A stretch of DNA of 64,000 bases, from contig CM060849.1 of assembly GCA_030737835.1 (NCBI GenBank), positions 12,543,716 to 12,607,715 of the forward strand, in the 5' to 3' direction. Within the stretch, counting starts at the first letter, position 1. The number at the start of each line of letters is the position of its first letter. The notes beneath the pieces are model-generated. The model saw nothing but the letters and a program-made list of their open reading frames with translations, did no database searches and had not been told where the DNA came from. The translations under genes and the position numbers were made by a program. Positions 25,601 to 38,223 of this stretch are shown here, piece by piece. The DNA is from Acorus gramineus (Eukaryota; Streptophyta; Magnoliopsida; Acorales; Acoraceae).

Positions 25601-28600
25601 AGAAAGAAAAAAAGCAAGAAAAAACAGTAACTTTGTTTCCCAGGCAGCAGGTGAATAGTGTAATGGAGAGGCAACTAACACAACCTGTCGTTCAAGTACA
25701 ATTCTCAGTAGGTTCCCCTAAATAGTCACCATCTTCGCTCCCGCGCAATATATCAGCAATCTCATTGCCCCGTCCCACACATTCTCTAAATGCAACTACA
25801 TATTCTTGAAGATTACCTCAAGACTGTCTAACAAATCGCAGTAATGAAGGACTCATAGATCTTTCTGTCCCCAGCCTTTCTAAGCCACCGTCTCCCATAG
25901 TTGCTCCAAGGGGTAGAAATTGACATTCATATAGCTGATTCAATTCAAACAATCCCAAATCTGCTTTGTTAGGGGGCAGAGGCAGAACAAATGCAGAACT
26001 GATTAATCATCTGAGTACCAGAAGGGAAAATGGATATATGTTTCTTGCTCATTTGGCACTATAATCCCTCATTAGTACACTAATCTCCTTAAATTCGGAT
26101 GCAGTCGAGAGGTGGAGAAATGTCTCTTCAAAGCCGAGTGTAATAGCACTTAACAGAAAATTTTCCGCTCACATTAGGCTCCCAGATGATTTCTCCTCCA
26201 TATGTCTGAGTAAATAGACTAACTAAAGCACTTGAAGGAGATTGACGAAGTCGGAAAGTTCGGAATCCCGGATATTCCTGCCGGGTTCCAAAACCCCCCA
26301 AGATAATCCAAGTTTTAAATGGTAAATTCCTGAACTGTTCAAGAATAAGGACACTTTACTAGGAAAAGAGATGCCCATACATAAAATAATAATAATAAGT
26401 GCTTCTCAGCTATGTCAACCAAGCAATACATCAGGGGCAATTAAAATATTCTGATACTCCACTTCCTCATGTTCAGTTCTAACTGAGTAAGAGATAACCA
26501 AGGTCATAGTTATCTCCTGCTTTTTCTCGTTAATTGATGTATCTCTCTCAACAGCTCGCTCAAGCCATTTCCACCTCCCTATTTCATAGACCTGTAACAG
26601 AAAATCTACAAATGCTGACCATGTTAACCAGGGTTATCAACTTGGTGCATAAGTATCTATTAGACACTAGCTACCAATTTGTCAGTCTTACCCTGGTGAT
26701 GATCCTTTATAACAATGTTTGTCGTATCATGTTATTCTAGTCAGCTAGCATCAGAAAAAAATAAGAGGAGCTTATTCTTCAAACTTCCTGTTAAAAATGA
26801 TATGTAGATAGTTTGGTTTTTGACAGAAACTGAAATATCAAGAAAACATATATGAAGAAACTCACTGGAAGGCGATCCCAGACAAGTCGAGCATCATCTG
26901 GCTTTAGATGATAATAGGAAGAACCAAAGGCAACAGCAGCCACACCGATGAAAAAAAATGACCAACCCCATAATTCACCTTGTAAGCTACAGAAAAGAAA
27001 GCAATATGCCTATCAGACAAATTTCACCTTTCTGTTAGAAGCATATCTTACAAATATAACTTATTTCTATCAACTCATTTAGCGCAGATTATGTTTGGGA
27101 AGAGGAGATTTTCCTTTGGAGGAACATGGGGCCAAATGATAAAAAAGAAGTCTTTCTATTCGGCACCATAGAGTCCACCTGAGAGAGAGATTGCACAAAG
27201 AAGGAAAGCAAATAGAAAGGAGCGTAGAGATTCACGTCCCTCCTTAAGATTCAATCCATCATGTGGATGGTAATCTGGACAAAGTTCTAATAATGGGAAA
27301 AACAGAGAGATTTATGGTCACAAGACTGGAATGTCCTATGCCAATATGTGGTGTTGAATCAGAAAAACACACCTCGGCCTGTCCTTTTTGAGAGAGAGAT
27401 ACAGAGAGATCATCGGTTGCTGTTCTAGTCAAGACGTAAAGAATCCAAGACCGTTGGTAAAGAGCGTGGTGTTTGGTTCAATGTGGTTTTTATTTCAAGG
27501 TCCATTGGCCTTGTTATGAGAAATAGAAGAACCAAATGAAATTTTATACAAATCGCTTCCACATGCAAATGAACAATTAGCTGGCAAGGATTAAAACAGG
27601 ATGATTTGCCAAGGAAAACCAGAATTTTGAGAATGCTTGAGAAAAATCCTAGAAAGTTAAGCGTGTAGGAGAAGCACATTCATGAGCCACCAAAATAGTT
27701 GAAGGAGGAATCCAATTTCTTTTAAAAAGACAAATTAATTCCATAAGTCATTTCAAGTAAATGAATGAACATGTTCAATCTTACTTTAATTTGAAGTAGT
27801 TGCCATGATAACAAAGTACAAGCCCTACGATGCCAATAACAAGAAAAGGGAAGTTTGATATCACATTCAATGTATTTGGTATTCCTGCAAATATAATAGA
27901 TGCATATATCAGTTTTGTAATGAGAAAACATAAAAAGAAAACTGTGCATAAATCCTCTCAGTGGATGAAATTTCCCATTACAAATGTTTAGAAATATTGT
28001 ACAAAGAGCACCAGCCTAAGAAAATGAGAAAATTAATAGGAAAGTGGCACAACAATTGCATGGCTCACTCATAGAGCTCAATATATATCCATTTCAACAT
28101 TCTCCAAGCATGTAAATCTAATCTAAGCAGTCTTAGAATAAATAAAAAATTAAAAATTTTAATCTAAGAAATCTCTTTCACATGGGCTTGAAGAATGTGT
28201 TTTGTGATTGATTGAACATCGGAATATCAGACTGAAAAAGGGTTTGACACTTTATGTACTATATAATATCTCAACTGCATTATAACTTATTGGCCTACAT
28301 CACTAAGACAAGGGCTAATTCAGTACTGTTTAGGCCTGTGAATACCTAAAACCATGCATTATGACGCTCAATTGGAATCAACAGAAATTTGATGAAGATC
28401 AGTACTTTAAGTGCTCAGCTCTGGTATAGTCAAGATATCAGGCAGGAGCTCTATATGCACACAAGATATAAGCCTCTTAATCTCTTACCCTACTACACCA
28501 AGAGCGCTGTAAGCATTATACTTGTACAATACACACGAGATTGCAAATTGTGAAGTAAACCCACACTGTTTAAAATCAGTACACTGTTCACAGCAAACCA

Positions 28601-29369
28601 CACTTTATAATATCCAATAATATTCAACAAAACAAAGCTACCCATTAAAAAAAAAATATACCCAAGCTATAAAATCACCAAAAAATCCTATAGCATTTCA
28701 AAAAGTTCAAAGCTCTCTTAATCTACAAAGAACAAACCACAGAAGTTCTGACCAATATCGAGGCACTCCTAGCATCCATTCAGTTACAAGTAATATATTT
28801 CAAATCACTAACCCTACTCAGAATTTGCTTCCATTTTTTCTAAAATAATAAGCCATCTAGACAAGTTGTGAATTATGCATTGCACAGCAATGATATACAA
28901 GTTCCTCTCAATGTTTTTGTATCCTGAATTCTCAATATTGCACATGAACGCATTGCAACAGTCCCGCAAATGCCACCGACACATTGAAAACCATTGCAAT
29001 CCCGATAAATTGTGCACTATGAAAACTAATTATAGCAAGAGAATAGATTATTTTTATCGACTTCTAGGAATTGATCCTTTTTTTAAATCTGATTTGCAAA
29101 CAACAAAAGAACAAATCAATCCAGTGTCAAAAGATTGATCATCATATTCCACACGATCTTCTTCGTAAGCAGAAAAAAACGACTAAAATTAACACACGTA
29201 AACGTATAGAGATCAGATCAGCAAAACCGAAGGAGAGAGTACCAAAGAATCCTCGCTGATCAGCGAAGTCGTGGTAGGCCTGCGATTGAGGGATGGAGGG
29301 GGTGACGATCATCAGCACCACAAAACAAACGATCGCGAGACTCCACCCGTAAATATTTCGATTCTCCAT
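22697..29369 (-). CDS. Alkaline-ceramidase-like membrane protein (CREST family, 7 exons)
   Basis: Exons 29369-29243, 27884-27785, 26986-26866, 23897-23776, 23376-23255, 23072-22913 and probably 22730-22697 give about 261 aa. The protein matches the plant 'alkaline phytoceramidase (aPHC)' family, for example motifs HDFADQRGFFGIPNT, RLVWDRLPMT and RFFDDLRPYALVQF. Residues lining the zinc site of alkaline ceramidases align: Ser98, His102 and Asp113 (S-x3-H-x10-D), and His224/His228 in 'GHTLKH'. About seven membrane helices are expected, starting with residues 9-25. Hydrolysis of ceramides in an internal membrane is inferred, since this plant branch is little tested. Intron 4 uses a GC donor. The last exon is uncertain: a strong acceptor at 22731-22733 was chosen, but read-through of exon 6 would end at 22843. 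The start is the first ATG in the frame. Confidence 0.88.
23898..26865 (-). other. Ceramidase-like gene intron 3 (about 3 kb)
   Basis: A long intron of mixed composition. Parts (about 24230-24450 and 24890-25620) look like transposon debris because short frames break quickly, but I could not assign a family. There is no nested host gene. Confidence 0.5.
26987..27784 (-). other. Ceramidase-like gene intron 2
   Basis: An intron of about 0.8 kb with GT-AG borders. No element or RNA was recognised. Confidence 0.7.
27885..29242 (-). other. Ceramidase-like gene intron 1
   Basis: A GT-AG intron of about 1.36 kb separating the first exon (signal-anchor-like helix) from the second. No other feature was recognised. 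Confidence 0.75.
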
Positions 29370-29870
29370 GTCGAAGAAAAACAAGAAAAAATCAGAATTC
29401 GATTAGGTTTTTCAGACAGAAATGATGGAAAGAGAAGGGGGGAGAGAGAGAGAGAGATGGGTGGGGGGTGTTAATTTGGGCCGGGTTCAAACCTGGCCCC
29501 AACCAAGAGATTGCTCACATAAAGATGTCTTTATTTGCACCCCGGATAGGCTCATACAGAGTTATTCGCCCTCGATAGTTATTCAGGGATAAATAATAAT
29601 TCATACAGAATAAATAGTTTTTGTTTGGTTTCTTTTTCTATTATTCTTTATTTGAGAATGTAAAAGTGAATTTTTTGTTGTTTGATACACCTTAGATAAA
29701 GTGAGGATAAATTGTAGATAAGAGATGAATTATGATTTTTTAAAATGATAACTGTACTCTTACATGTGTTTGTGAATAAGTGTGAAAGATGCGTGTCTGA
29801 TATGATAAATGTAATAGTTTTTTAAATTTGTGTAAGAGTAGTAGGTGGAAAAAAAAAATTAATACGACAC
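29370..29870. promoter_or_regulatory. 5' UTR and promoter side of the ceramidase-like gene
   Basis: A GA-rich tract at about 29440-29457 (CT-rich on the gene strand) lies just upstream of the start codon, as often seen in plant 5' UTRs. Further out, 29550-29860 has MITE-like AT-rich text with 'TGTTTGG' motifs, but no clear ends. Confidence 0.45.
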
Positions 29871-30540
29871 AAACCGATTAACAGGCAGCCATGTTTGCCC
29901 AAGTAACCCAAGGAAGATCAAACTGAGGCCACGAGGAGAAGTGCCCATGCATCCTTCTAAGGAGAGGAGACATATCAAACTGGTCAGGACCCAAGGTGCC
30001 CATAGACTAATCACAAGTCTAATCTCCCTAGGACAGAGCTATGAGAGTCTTGCTCCAAGCAGAACGGATTGGTCTACGACATGGGTATGATCACGTACTG
30101 GCAAACCCACTTTATCCAAAACAGTTGTCAAGGCGCATGCTCAACCCAACAGAGGACTGACAAGATCTTGTGTGGCCTGCTTGAAATGGCATCATATGGC
30201 CGTGTGAAGAATTCTGTAGCAGACCACCCCGTGCGGCACGTCCCCAAAAATCTTCTCTACTGTGAAATATCCCGCCAGATTAGTAGAGACAGTTAATTTG
30301 AATTTATCCTCTTCTTGCATAAAAGGGAAAGTCCCTCAAGAATATAAGGTATCTTATTCATTCTCTATTAACAGATATCCACACTAAAAAACCTTAGAAT
30401 TCTTAGGGACTTGAGCTTGAAGTTGCCTTGGCCGACATCACATTGATGTCAAGAGTTCTCTGAGTGTAGGTTTGATCATATCGGAGGAGCTCTGCCTCAT
30501 CGAAATTGGTTGAGGGGATTTACACCCCTTCATTAATAGT
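29871..30540. mobile_element. LTR-retrotransposon fragment (LTR-like)
   Basis: The stretch ends with strings typical of plant Ty3/gypsy LTR 3' halves: GACTTGAGCTTGAAGTTGCC, GTGTAGGTTTGATCATATCG, then GAGGAGCTCTGCCTCATCGA and TTACACCCCTTCATTA. No second LTR or internal coding region is nearby, so it is a solo or truncated remnant. Confidence 0.5.
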
Positions 30541-31893
30541 TCTTTTTGAATTTTTTCCTAATTTTATGTTCAAATAATGTTACCTTCCCTACTAAATTTT
30601 TGTCTTCAAATCTTAGATATCCATTGATATTGGTGGTAATGTTCAAAAAATTTATCACATTTGATGGATATCTACATGCTTGTATTGATATTCAATCTTA
30701 AAATTGAAATTTAGATTCGGATAATTATTCAAAATATCTAACATTTGTACAAATAAGAAATAATTATATTCAATTTAAAAGAACAAATAATCAGCAACAT
30801 TACCAATTTATAAGTGAATTCACATAGGAAACTCAGAAAAATTCTTTGAATTGAGTGCCATGATTGTAGTGTTTCAAATTTTTTAACCACCCATTTTTTG
30901 AATCCTAGCAAAATGAACCTTGCCTATCGAATGTTTACAAAAAAAAATGACTTTTGACCCGCTCAACACTGTCATGATGGTATTTTGAAAACAGAAAACC
31001 TCACAAAGGAGACATGATATGTACTTTTTTGTTTATACTTCCCCTCCAGTGCTGACGTGACAGCGTGGACTCGCTGAAAGACCATTTTTTATAAATATTC
31101 GATGAACAGGGTTAGTTTTGCTAATACTCAAATAATGTGGTTAGTTTTGCAAATTCCCCTAAATTTATTGGCATTCTTTCCATTACCCCCAGACAATGAT
31201 ATTAGAGCAGAATAACGTTGTTGCTATTACCTTAGATGGCGATAGATGCAGATGATGGCTTTTGGGGGGGAAGGTATGGGAAATGATATAAGTTGTGGAG
31301 AAAGATGAGCAGTGTGTGGAATTTTGGGTTTCTTGTCATGTTATATATGTTTTATTAATCTCAACCCTTGGACTAACCATCAATCCCAGGGTTCATATTC
31401 TTTCTCATGTATATATATAACAACCATACTAAATGATAAGATATTATATATTAAATAAATAAAAATATATGTCATAAAGATATTTTTGGGTCCGATATTA
31501 TCATATTTTTGAAATTAATGGGATACAAATATTAAAATTTAGATGTGGATATCAGATATTTATTAAATTTTTGGATACAGTTATACAAATTTGGATCAGA
31601 TATAGATATTTTTTTTCCACACAATTCCATGGTTGTAAACTTCTTTGAATCTTGTCCAAGACTTAAAAGCACGATCGCTTTCCTTGAATTTGCGCCCCAA
31701 TGTCATTTCATGTGGTCCTGATGATTTCCCATTTGTGAAATATAGTTGAAAGCCATTGTCGCATTCGATATGATGCTGACGGAGAAAAACAAATAATATT
31801 TAAGACAAGTTTGATAACTGTGGTGCAAAAGGATAATTGTTCATTTTCATGAATCCAATAGTGATAGATTCTGTGAGAAGAAAAAAAAAATTA
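30541..31893. other. Gene-free AT-rich stretch
   Basis: No supported gene or RNA. Short repeats of GTTAGTTTTGC (about 31108 and 31140) and GATATT-type strings occur, but nothing with clear ends. Confidence 0.5.
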
Positions 31894-32792
31894 AGGTTAT
31901 TTAGTTTCCACACCATGAAAAATAACACATATTATAAAAAAAAACCCATTTAAAAATTGAGTTGATTATTAACCCCTTGTAAAAGTATTACGTCTTATTA
32001 AAAAACCCAACCATTTCAGGTTGTTTATTTTCTACCCCTTCTAATCATGTAAATTATTAAAAACCCCTCTAAAAAAATATTATTATTTTAAGACCCTTTC
32101 ATATTATAGTTGCCTTTACAAAAAAAAAAGTTTTAGACATATCTCCTGGTATAGAAATTATTAAAAAATGATGCACATACAAAACTACTTCATTAAATGT
32201 GGGAGTCCTATTCCATATAATTCATCAACCCAAATGATCCATCTACTAAATATCAAGGTTGTGGCATTTTGTTGAACATGAATATGACAAGATGTAATGG
32301 GTTTGGATTCTCTACTTGTTTTTTCCTGCTTGTATCTTACTTGACTTTTATTGTGAGATTGCCACATCATCACAATTAAAATCAAATGGTTATAAATATA
32401 TCAAACCATGAATGGATAAATGGATCCATTTTATTTGATGAATTTATAACTATTTGATTGATCAAAACACAAAACAAGTAAAAAAAAAAATAAGTAGAGG
32501 ATCCAAACCCTGATATAATTGATACGAAATTGGTATGAACAGTTTCTGCAATAGATTAAACGTGCGTGATTCTTATGAAGACAATCTGCATTTTTGAAGA
32601 ATCCTAAAATAATAATGTGTATTTGGAGAGGTTTTTAAATAATTTATATATTTAGAAGGGGTAGAAACTAAATATTGATTTTTTTTTTATTAAGATGCAA
32701 TAACATTGTAAGGGGTTAATAATAAATTCAATTCTTTTACAGGGGGTTTTCAATACTTCACTAGCTTTACAGGTGGTGAAAACTAAAAACCT
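31894..32792. mobile_element. Element with long (about 190 bp) terminal inverted repeats
   Basis: The left arm (about 31894-32085) starts AGGTTATTTAGTTTCCAC and contains TTATTAACCCCTTGTAAAAG, CTTATTAAAAAA and TCTACCCCTTCTAA. The right arm (about 32605-32792) read inverted gives AGGTTTTTAGTTTTCACCAC, TTATTAACCCCTTACAATG, CTTAATAAAAAA and TCTACCCCTTCTAA in the same order. Possible flanking repeats are AAAAAATTA and AAAAATTTA. This is a foldback or long-TIR Mutator-like design with no ORF. Confidence 0.75.
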
Positions 32793-33141
32793 AAAAATTT
32801 ATTATAAAACATTTAAAAATGAACACAAAAATAAAATATTCCAAACATGATTTTTACGAATGCTTCCCCTAAGAAGAGGGAAGTGAGAATGAACGTCTGA
32901 GCAGCTAACGGAAAACATGTGAACAAAAATACTATATCACTGTTTAGCTTAATTTAAAGCGTATTAAATGCGGAGATCCCACATTCCCACCTATAAAAGC
33001 AACACAAAAAGAAATGAAGAGCAGCCGATATTAAAAGCGCGACTTTATTAGTTCATCTAGATGAGAAAACGCATTAATTAAAACGCTTGGAAACACCAAA
33101 CACGTGGACAGTTGATTCATATTGAAAGCTTGATACAACTA

Positions 33142-33143
<2 letters not shown>

Positions 33144-33197
<54 letters not shown>
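33144..33197. repeat. (AT)n microsatellite, 54 bp
   Basis: A pure AT dinucleotide run of about 27 units. It is self-complementary and likely unstable in length. Confidence 0.95.
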
Positions 33198-33200
<3 letters not shown>

Positions 33201-34356
33201 GGGTTGATTGCACTCAATGGTCAAGATTTTATCATATTTCTAAAAAACCAAAAAAGATTTATTATCATCATGTTTGTCTTCTTAGACTTGCGGTAAGCAT
33301 GGTGTGATATTAAATAATATAATATATGTTATTCATTGTTGCAAGATAATGTAAAATCCACACACATTCATAATGTATGCTTGCAAGACAAATACATCTA
33401 GATAATTCTGTCACCCCCTAGGAATTAAGGATGGAAACACAGTCGCATTTTTTCTTACTAAACCGCAATAGTTTCTCATTGGTCACGCGTGATCACATAA
33501 AAAATCAAATATATTAGTAGTAAGATAGAGTTATATCAAAGTGTTGTTATCCAATTCCAGTCCCTGTACCTCTTGGAAATGGGACATGATGTAATATTTT
33601 TCTATCCATCTCTTTCATATACTATTTTCTTGTGAAAGAAACTCTCAAGTTTTGATTCTTTGTAAATAATGGTAGGAAAAAAGATTTCAAGTCTCCAAGA
33701 AATCGAGTTGTTTATTTATTTATTGGTGAGTAGGGGAGTTATTTTTTAGGAGAGTTAAAATTAACGAAGTATATATGTCCCATAAATTAATTTTTTAATA
33801 GAAAACATTATACCCAATCATTCATGTAATCACTTTCACATGTTTTAAATTTTTTTTAAACATATAATTGTTTGATTAAGTAATTTTTTAAAAAAACATG
33901 CTTTATATATTAAAATGAATTGAATGCGCATTTTTATATTTTTTTATGTGTAATAGCGCTGCTATGCATCTAGTCCCTCGCCATGTTATCTTGCCTTTTC
34001 TTTGCTTTCATACATGATGCAGTATAAACTTCCTTGTGAAGAATTTTGTTGCGCTTCTTCTTTCTTGTGTGAATCCAATATGACACCAACATTATTGGAT
34101 GTTATTGTCAATCTGTGTTAGCCTTGATTTTCTCATTCTTTATATTTTATCATCCTAGCCTCCTAGGCTTTTACTTATAACTCCGGTACTACTTGTTAGG
34201 ATCTAGATCACTCTAATACCACCTTTTTATCATATCTAAAGTCTGAATTATATCTTTCAACCTTTCATTGGATCTCTCTCTAAATAAGATTTCATTATTA
34301 TCATTTGTTATGTGTATACTGGATCTGAGACAAACTCAACACTTATTCAATGGGAA

Positions 34357-34472
34357 TGATGATGTTAGATATAAAAATATATTTTAGGACCTACATAAAT
34401 CTTGAATGGTCATAGAAAAATATATAATTAAAAATATATTTTATGACCTACATAAATCTTGAATGGTCAAGT
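34357..34472. repeat. Tandem duplication, about 64-bp unit
   Basis: AAAATATATTTTAGGACCTACATAAATC and the following TTGAATGGTCA occur twice with small changes (the second copy has TATGACC in place of TAGGACC). Confidence 0.8.
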
Positions 34473-35449
34473 GGGATAAAAGAGGATGTCCTTCCTTCGG
34501 ATGCCTTGTAAATAAAAAATAAAAAATGTATACATTGAAAGATCACTTAGCAACTTGCATGAATCTAACATGACAAAAATCTACAGATTACATGATAATT
34601 ATTCACCTTGAAGTTTTTTTAATATCTGGTTAGATAGTGGGACGACTTAAACTTTAATTTTGATTGTTGTGTTATTTCTATTATCAATCATTGAGCTATG
34701 ATTTTGCGTCCTATAGTTGTACTATACATATTTTTAACTTTTCCATAAATAATAAAATTGAATCAGATGATCTTCGAAAAAATTACCTATAAGCTATCCA
34801 TAGAAATGGAATTAGATTTCTTCCCAAATGTCACCCTTCAACCACTGCTTGATCAGTGTTATGGGATAAAAAAAGGCATCTACATTCATACCATAGACAT
34901 TCTCTGAGGCTTGAATAGGTGAGGAATAAATGTGTCTCTTTTTCTCCCTCTCTGATCTCTACTGTTCAAGCTTCTTGGAGATGTCCCCACATTTGTTTTT
35001 GGTAGTGGAGAGCCACTATTGTTTCATTAAACTTGTTGGGTCATCCCAATTCTCTATTATTTTCGAGGTGGATTTGGTGGTTTGTAATTTTCCTCCTCAT
35101 ATCATTTTTTTTTTTACTATAGTAAAAGCACAATTCATCAAGCAATAGAAAAGAATTCATTATAATTTAACATCTAAGCAATATAAAGTGCTATCTATAT
35201 GGGGACCAAAGAGAAAAAGAGGGCAGTTACACTCCGCTATTTTATAGTCTAAGTGACAGTTTCATATACTTGAGAAACATGCATCCCTAAATTTTTTTTT
35301 ACATAATTAATAAAAGTGTTCATAAAATTTATTGTAGTATATACTTCATATTATATGCAAGTACATTCATCATCTAAATATACTATTTTTTAAAAAATAA
35401 AAAATGAGGTAGACTGCATTTGGAGTTAGAAATAAATCTAAATTTTAGG

Positions 35450-35670
35450 CCCCGTTTGGATTGGTGGTGGAGCGGATTCTGTGACGGAGAACTTCGCATT
35501 AGATCACCACAGTTCCAAACAAAAAAATGACGTTTGCATTTGAAAGTGAAAAAACAAATATTATAGGACAAAAAATGTTCGCATTTAAAAAATTCAAAAA
35601 ACAATGTTTTTCTACCGCCCTCCGCTTTTCCGAACATGGAGTTTTCCACCGCACTCCCAAATGCCCCTTA
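35450..35670. mobile_element. Short MITE, hAT-like ends
   Basis: The left end AGGCCCCGTTTGGATTGGTG and inverted right end AAGGGGCATTTGGGAGTGCG are inverted repeats followed by pairing GTGG strings. At about 220 bp it has no coding capacity. Confidence 0.6.
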
Positions 35671-35729
35671 AGATTTTCGAGCTGAGTTTCCATCTCATAA
35701 AACTTTTTAAGAAATGACACTCTAAATTT

Positions 35730-36090
35730 CATAGATGATACAAATAAGTAAATAAAAAAAAAAAGTAAATAAAAGATGTTATGCATAATCTCATTTATAA
35801 CCCTACGTGTAGTTTCATATATGTCCAACAAGATGTATATCCTGTTAAACAAAACATGCAATTTTTTATCTTGTTTTACATACGAGTCCATGCGATTCAT
35901 TGAAATGTATAAATGATACAAATAAGTAAATAAAAAAAATAAGTAAATAAAAGATGTTATGCATAATCTCATTTATAACCTTACGTGTAGTCTCATATAT
36001 GTCCAACAAGATGTATATCCTGTTAAACAAAACATGCAATTTTTTATCTTTTTTTTACAGACGAGTCCATGCGATTCATTGAAATGTGTA
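35730..36090. repeat. Tandem duplication, about 178-bp unit
   Basis: The block GATACAAATAAGTAAATAAA through CATGCGATTCATTGAAATGT occurs at about 35734-35910 and again at about 35912-36090 with few changes. An open frame on the minus strand across it is a by-product of the repeat. Confidence 0.85.
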
Positions 36091-36515
36091 CCTCACTCAT
36101 CTTATAAAAGTATATGTTTTGTTGCATTAAGTTAAAAGTACATGAATACCGCACATGGGACTATAACCGGGTTGTATATATGTTTATAATCCATGAATGC
36201 ATATAACATTATCCATAAATTAAATGTAAAACAAGATTCATAAAAGGTTTTGAAATAAAAGCCAAAAGCCCCTTAAATGGAGTAATCTCTGCTGAAGTAG
36301 CACGCCGAAGAGGATATAGATATTTAATTAATTATCATTAGTTTTTTCTTCAAGCCTCCAGCTTGTGTTTGTCCACACTGCAAACAAAATAAAAGTTGAG
36401 AAGCAACCATCAAAGAGGGTAAGAAAAAGCTAGAATGATATGGTGTGAGTTCTGAATGACAAAAGTGATTGAAGTGGATGATAAGTTATAATCATAATGT
36501 TTCCTTAATAAGAAA

Positions 36516-36722
36516 ATTGATGTGAATTTTATCTCTAGTTATAGATTTTCTAAGGTGTAAAATATAATTCATGTCTTTTTTTATTCAAATCATTTGAAAC
36601 TATGACAATTAAAGATTGATGTCAATTTTTTCTCTAGTTATAGATCATTTTCTAAGGTGTAAAATATAATTTATGTCTTTTTTTATTCACGTCATTTGAA
36701 ATTATGACAATTATTCTACTAT
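36516..36722. repeat. Tandem duplication, about 103-bp unit
   Basis: TTGATGTGAATTTTATCTCT through CATTTGAAACTATGACAATT is followed by a near copy starting TTGATGTCAATTTTTTCTCT. Confidence 0.8.
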
Positions 36723-38071
36723 TATATTTGATAATTTCTTCTGTATTGTGCAAGTTTTTCTGATTTTTAAGGAAACATATAGTATATCTTGTGTGTCTTT
36801 TTTTTCTTCTATACTCCATCAAAGTCTCTTCCCTTTTCTTTCATTTGAGACAAGATTCAGACTATTGTAACTCTCTTGTAAAATTTATACATATTATTCC
36901 ATCTTCTCATAAAAAACATATAGCTCATCTTACCAAACAAATAAAAAAAATAAATACATATAGCCCGGGACATAATTGATAGACTATATGTCTATATATA
37001 TAGTTTTTAGAATATGAAAATCTGCTTTTCAGCAGGTGGAAAATACAGGGGTCCATGACAAATAAAGGAATTCTGATTTTGAGAGTTTGTAATATGTCAT
37101 GAAGGTAGATTGCACCAGTAAAAACACTGTACGTTGTTTCTCTCAGTGAAGAGCATCTCCATTGAAGCATTGTACAGATAAGCAAGAGTGGTCCTCCAAG
37201 GACCTCATTATAACATCACCAATAAAATTAGATGATCCTTCTATCTGTATAGCTGTAAAAAAAAAATTTCTGAAAAAAAAATTCTTGGAAGTCTATCTTG
37301 TTTTACATTATACATAGAAAATCATATATTATTTGTTTCACTAGGAATTCTTAAAAAAACAAAATAGCCCAACATAGCTCTGATTCTAAAAATAAACCCC
37401 TCTCAATTGTATGTTCCCAATCTATCTTTATTTCTTGGTAGATAAGTGAGTATGTTTCTGTTTTTAAGGCTGGATTCAATATTCAAAAACAATTTTTTTT
37501 TATAAAATCTATTCATTTTTTTTTCCATAAATGCTATTTTTTTTTTTTTGCTTTGTAACACATAAAATTTAATTTGAAGAAGCAGAGTCAATTTGATAAT
37601 TGGTTCCAACTTCCAAACATGTGTAGATCTCTGAGTAATCTTCTTTTAACCAACCAATTTTTTTTTTTTTTTTTTGGAGCCAAAACAATTACATAAGTGA
37701 TAAAAAATAATAATAATCAAAACTTACCTAAATGATGAAGATTTGGAGGATTACACGATGACAAAAAGAAAACCCTCTCTTTAAACAAATAAATATATAT
37801 TAAAAAAACATAAAAAAAAATGAGATGAAATCCAGCGAGTGTTGTATTTCATCAATGCATTTCAGTGCAGATGACATGTATCTTGTCTCAAAATCTCATA
37901 TACATTTTAAGAAAAATAATGTTTCCCTCTTTTACTCTTCCCACTAAAAATAAAAAATAAAAGAAAAGAAAACCAGACCGTTAAAACTGAACAGACTATC
38001 ACTTCCTTCTTCTTCGAAAAAGATGGTCCAACATCCAAAACGAACTTCTCTTTCACGCATTCATTTCTACA

Positions 38072-38106
<35 letters not shown>

Positions 38107-38132
38107 ATCTCCGCCTCTCCTCCACTTACGTC
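36723..38132. other. Upstream region of amidase copy A
   Basis: AT-rich DNA with no gene. From about 37735 onward (GATTACACGATGAC and CTCTTTAAACAAATAAATAT) the text is shared with the region before amidase copy B, which places the left edge of the tandem duplication here. Confidence 0.55.
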
Positions 38133-38139
38133 TATATAA
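38133..38139 (+). promoter_or_regulatory. Putative TATA box of amidase copy A
   Basis: TATATAA lies about 85 bp before the start codon in the context TCCACTTACG...TATATAAC, which is also present before copy B. A (CT)n 5' leader (38199-38214) follows and ends close to the ATG. Preservation in both copies supports a core promoter. Confidence 0.55.
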
Positions 38140-38223
38140 CTAGACACAAAACAAGACTTACAGCATACATTGCTTCAAACATCACAAGAGACCTTTCACT
38201 CTCTCTCTCTCTCTGTGAGTATT

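Larger units (their letters stand above)
32793..35448. other. Gene-free stretch with simple repeats
   Basis: Contains the (AT)n tract and a short tandem duplication listed separately. A CTATAAAAG string at about 32991-32999 looks like a TATA box, but no transcript with coding potential follows. No gene was found. Confidence 0.5.

Noticed and set aside
25117..25630. Two adjacent frames of 69 and 103 codons in the same intron
   Set aside because: No recognisable domain, no splice logic, and ordinary AT-rich composition.
32985..33060. Promoter of an unknown transcript (CTATAAAAG)
   Set aside because: No coding or structured RNA candidate follows, and an isolated TATA-like string is expected by chance in AT-rich DNA.
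35499..35972. A 157-codon minus-strand frame with hydrophobic segments
   Set aside because: It spans a MITE end and a 178-bp tandem duplication of AT-rich DNA. The apparent membrane segments come from poly-T text.
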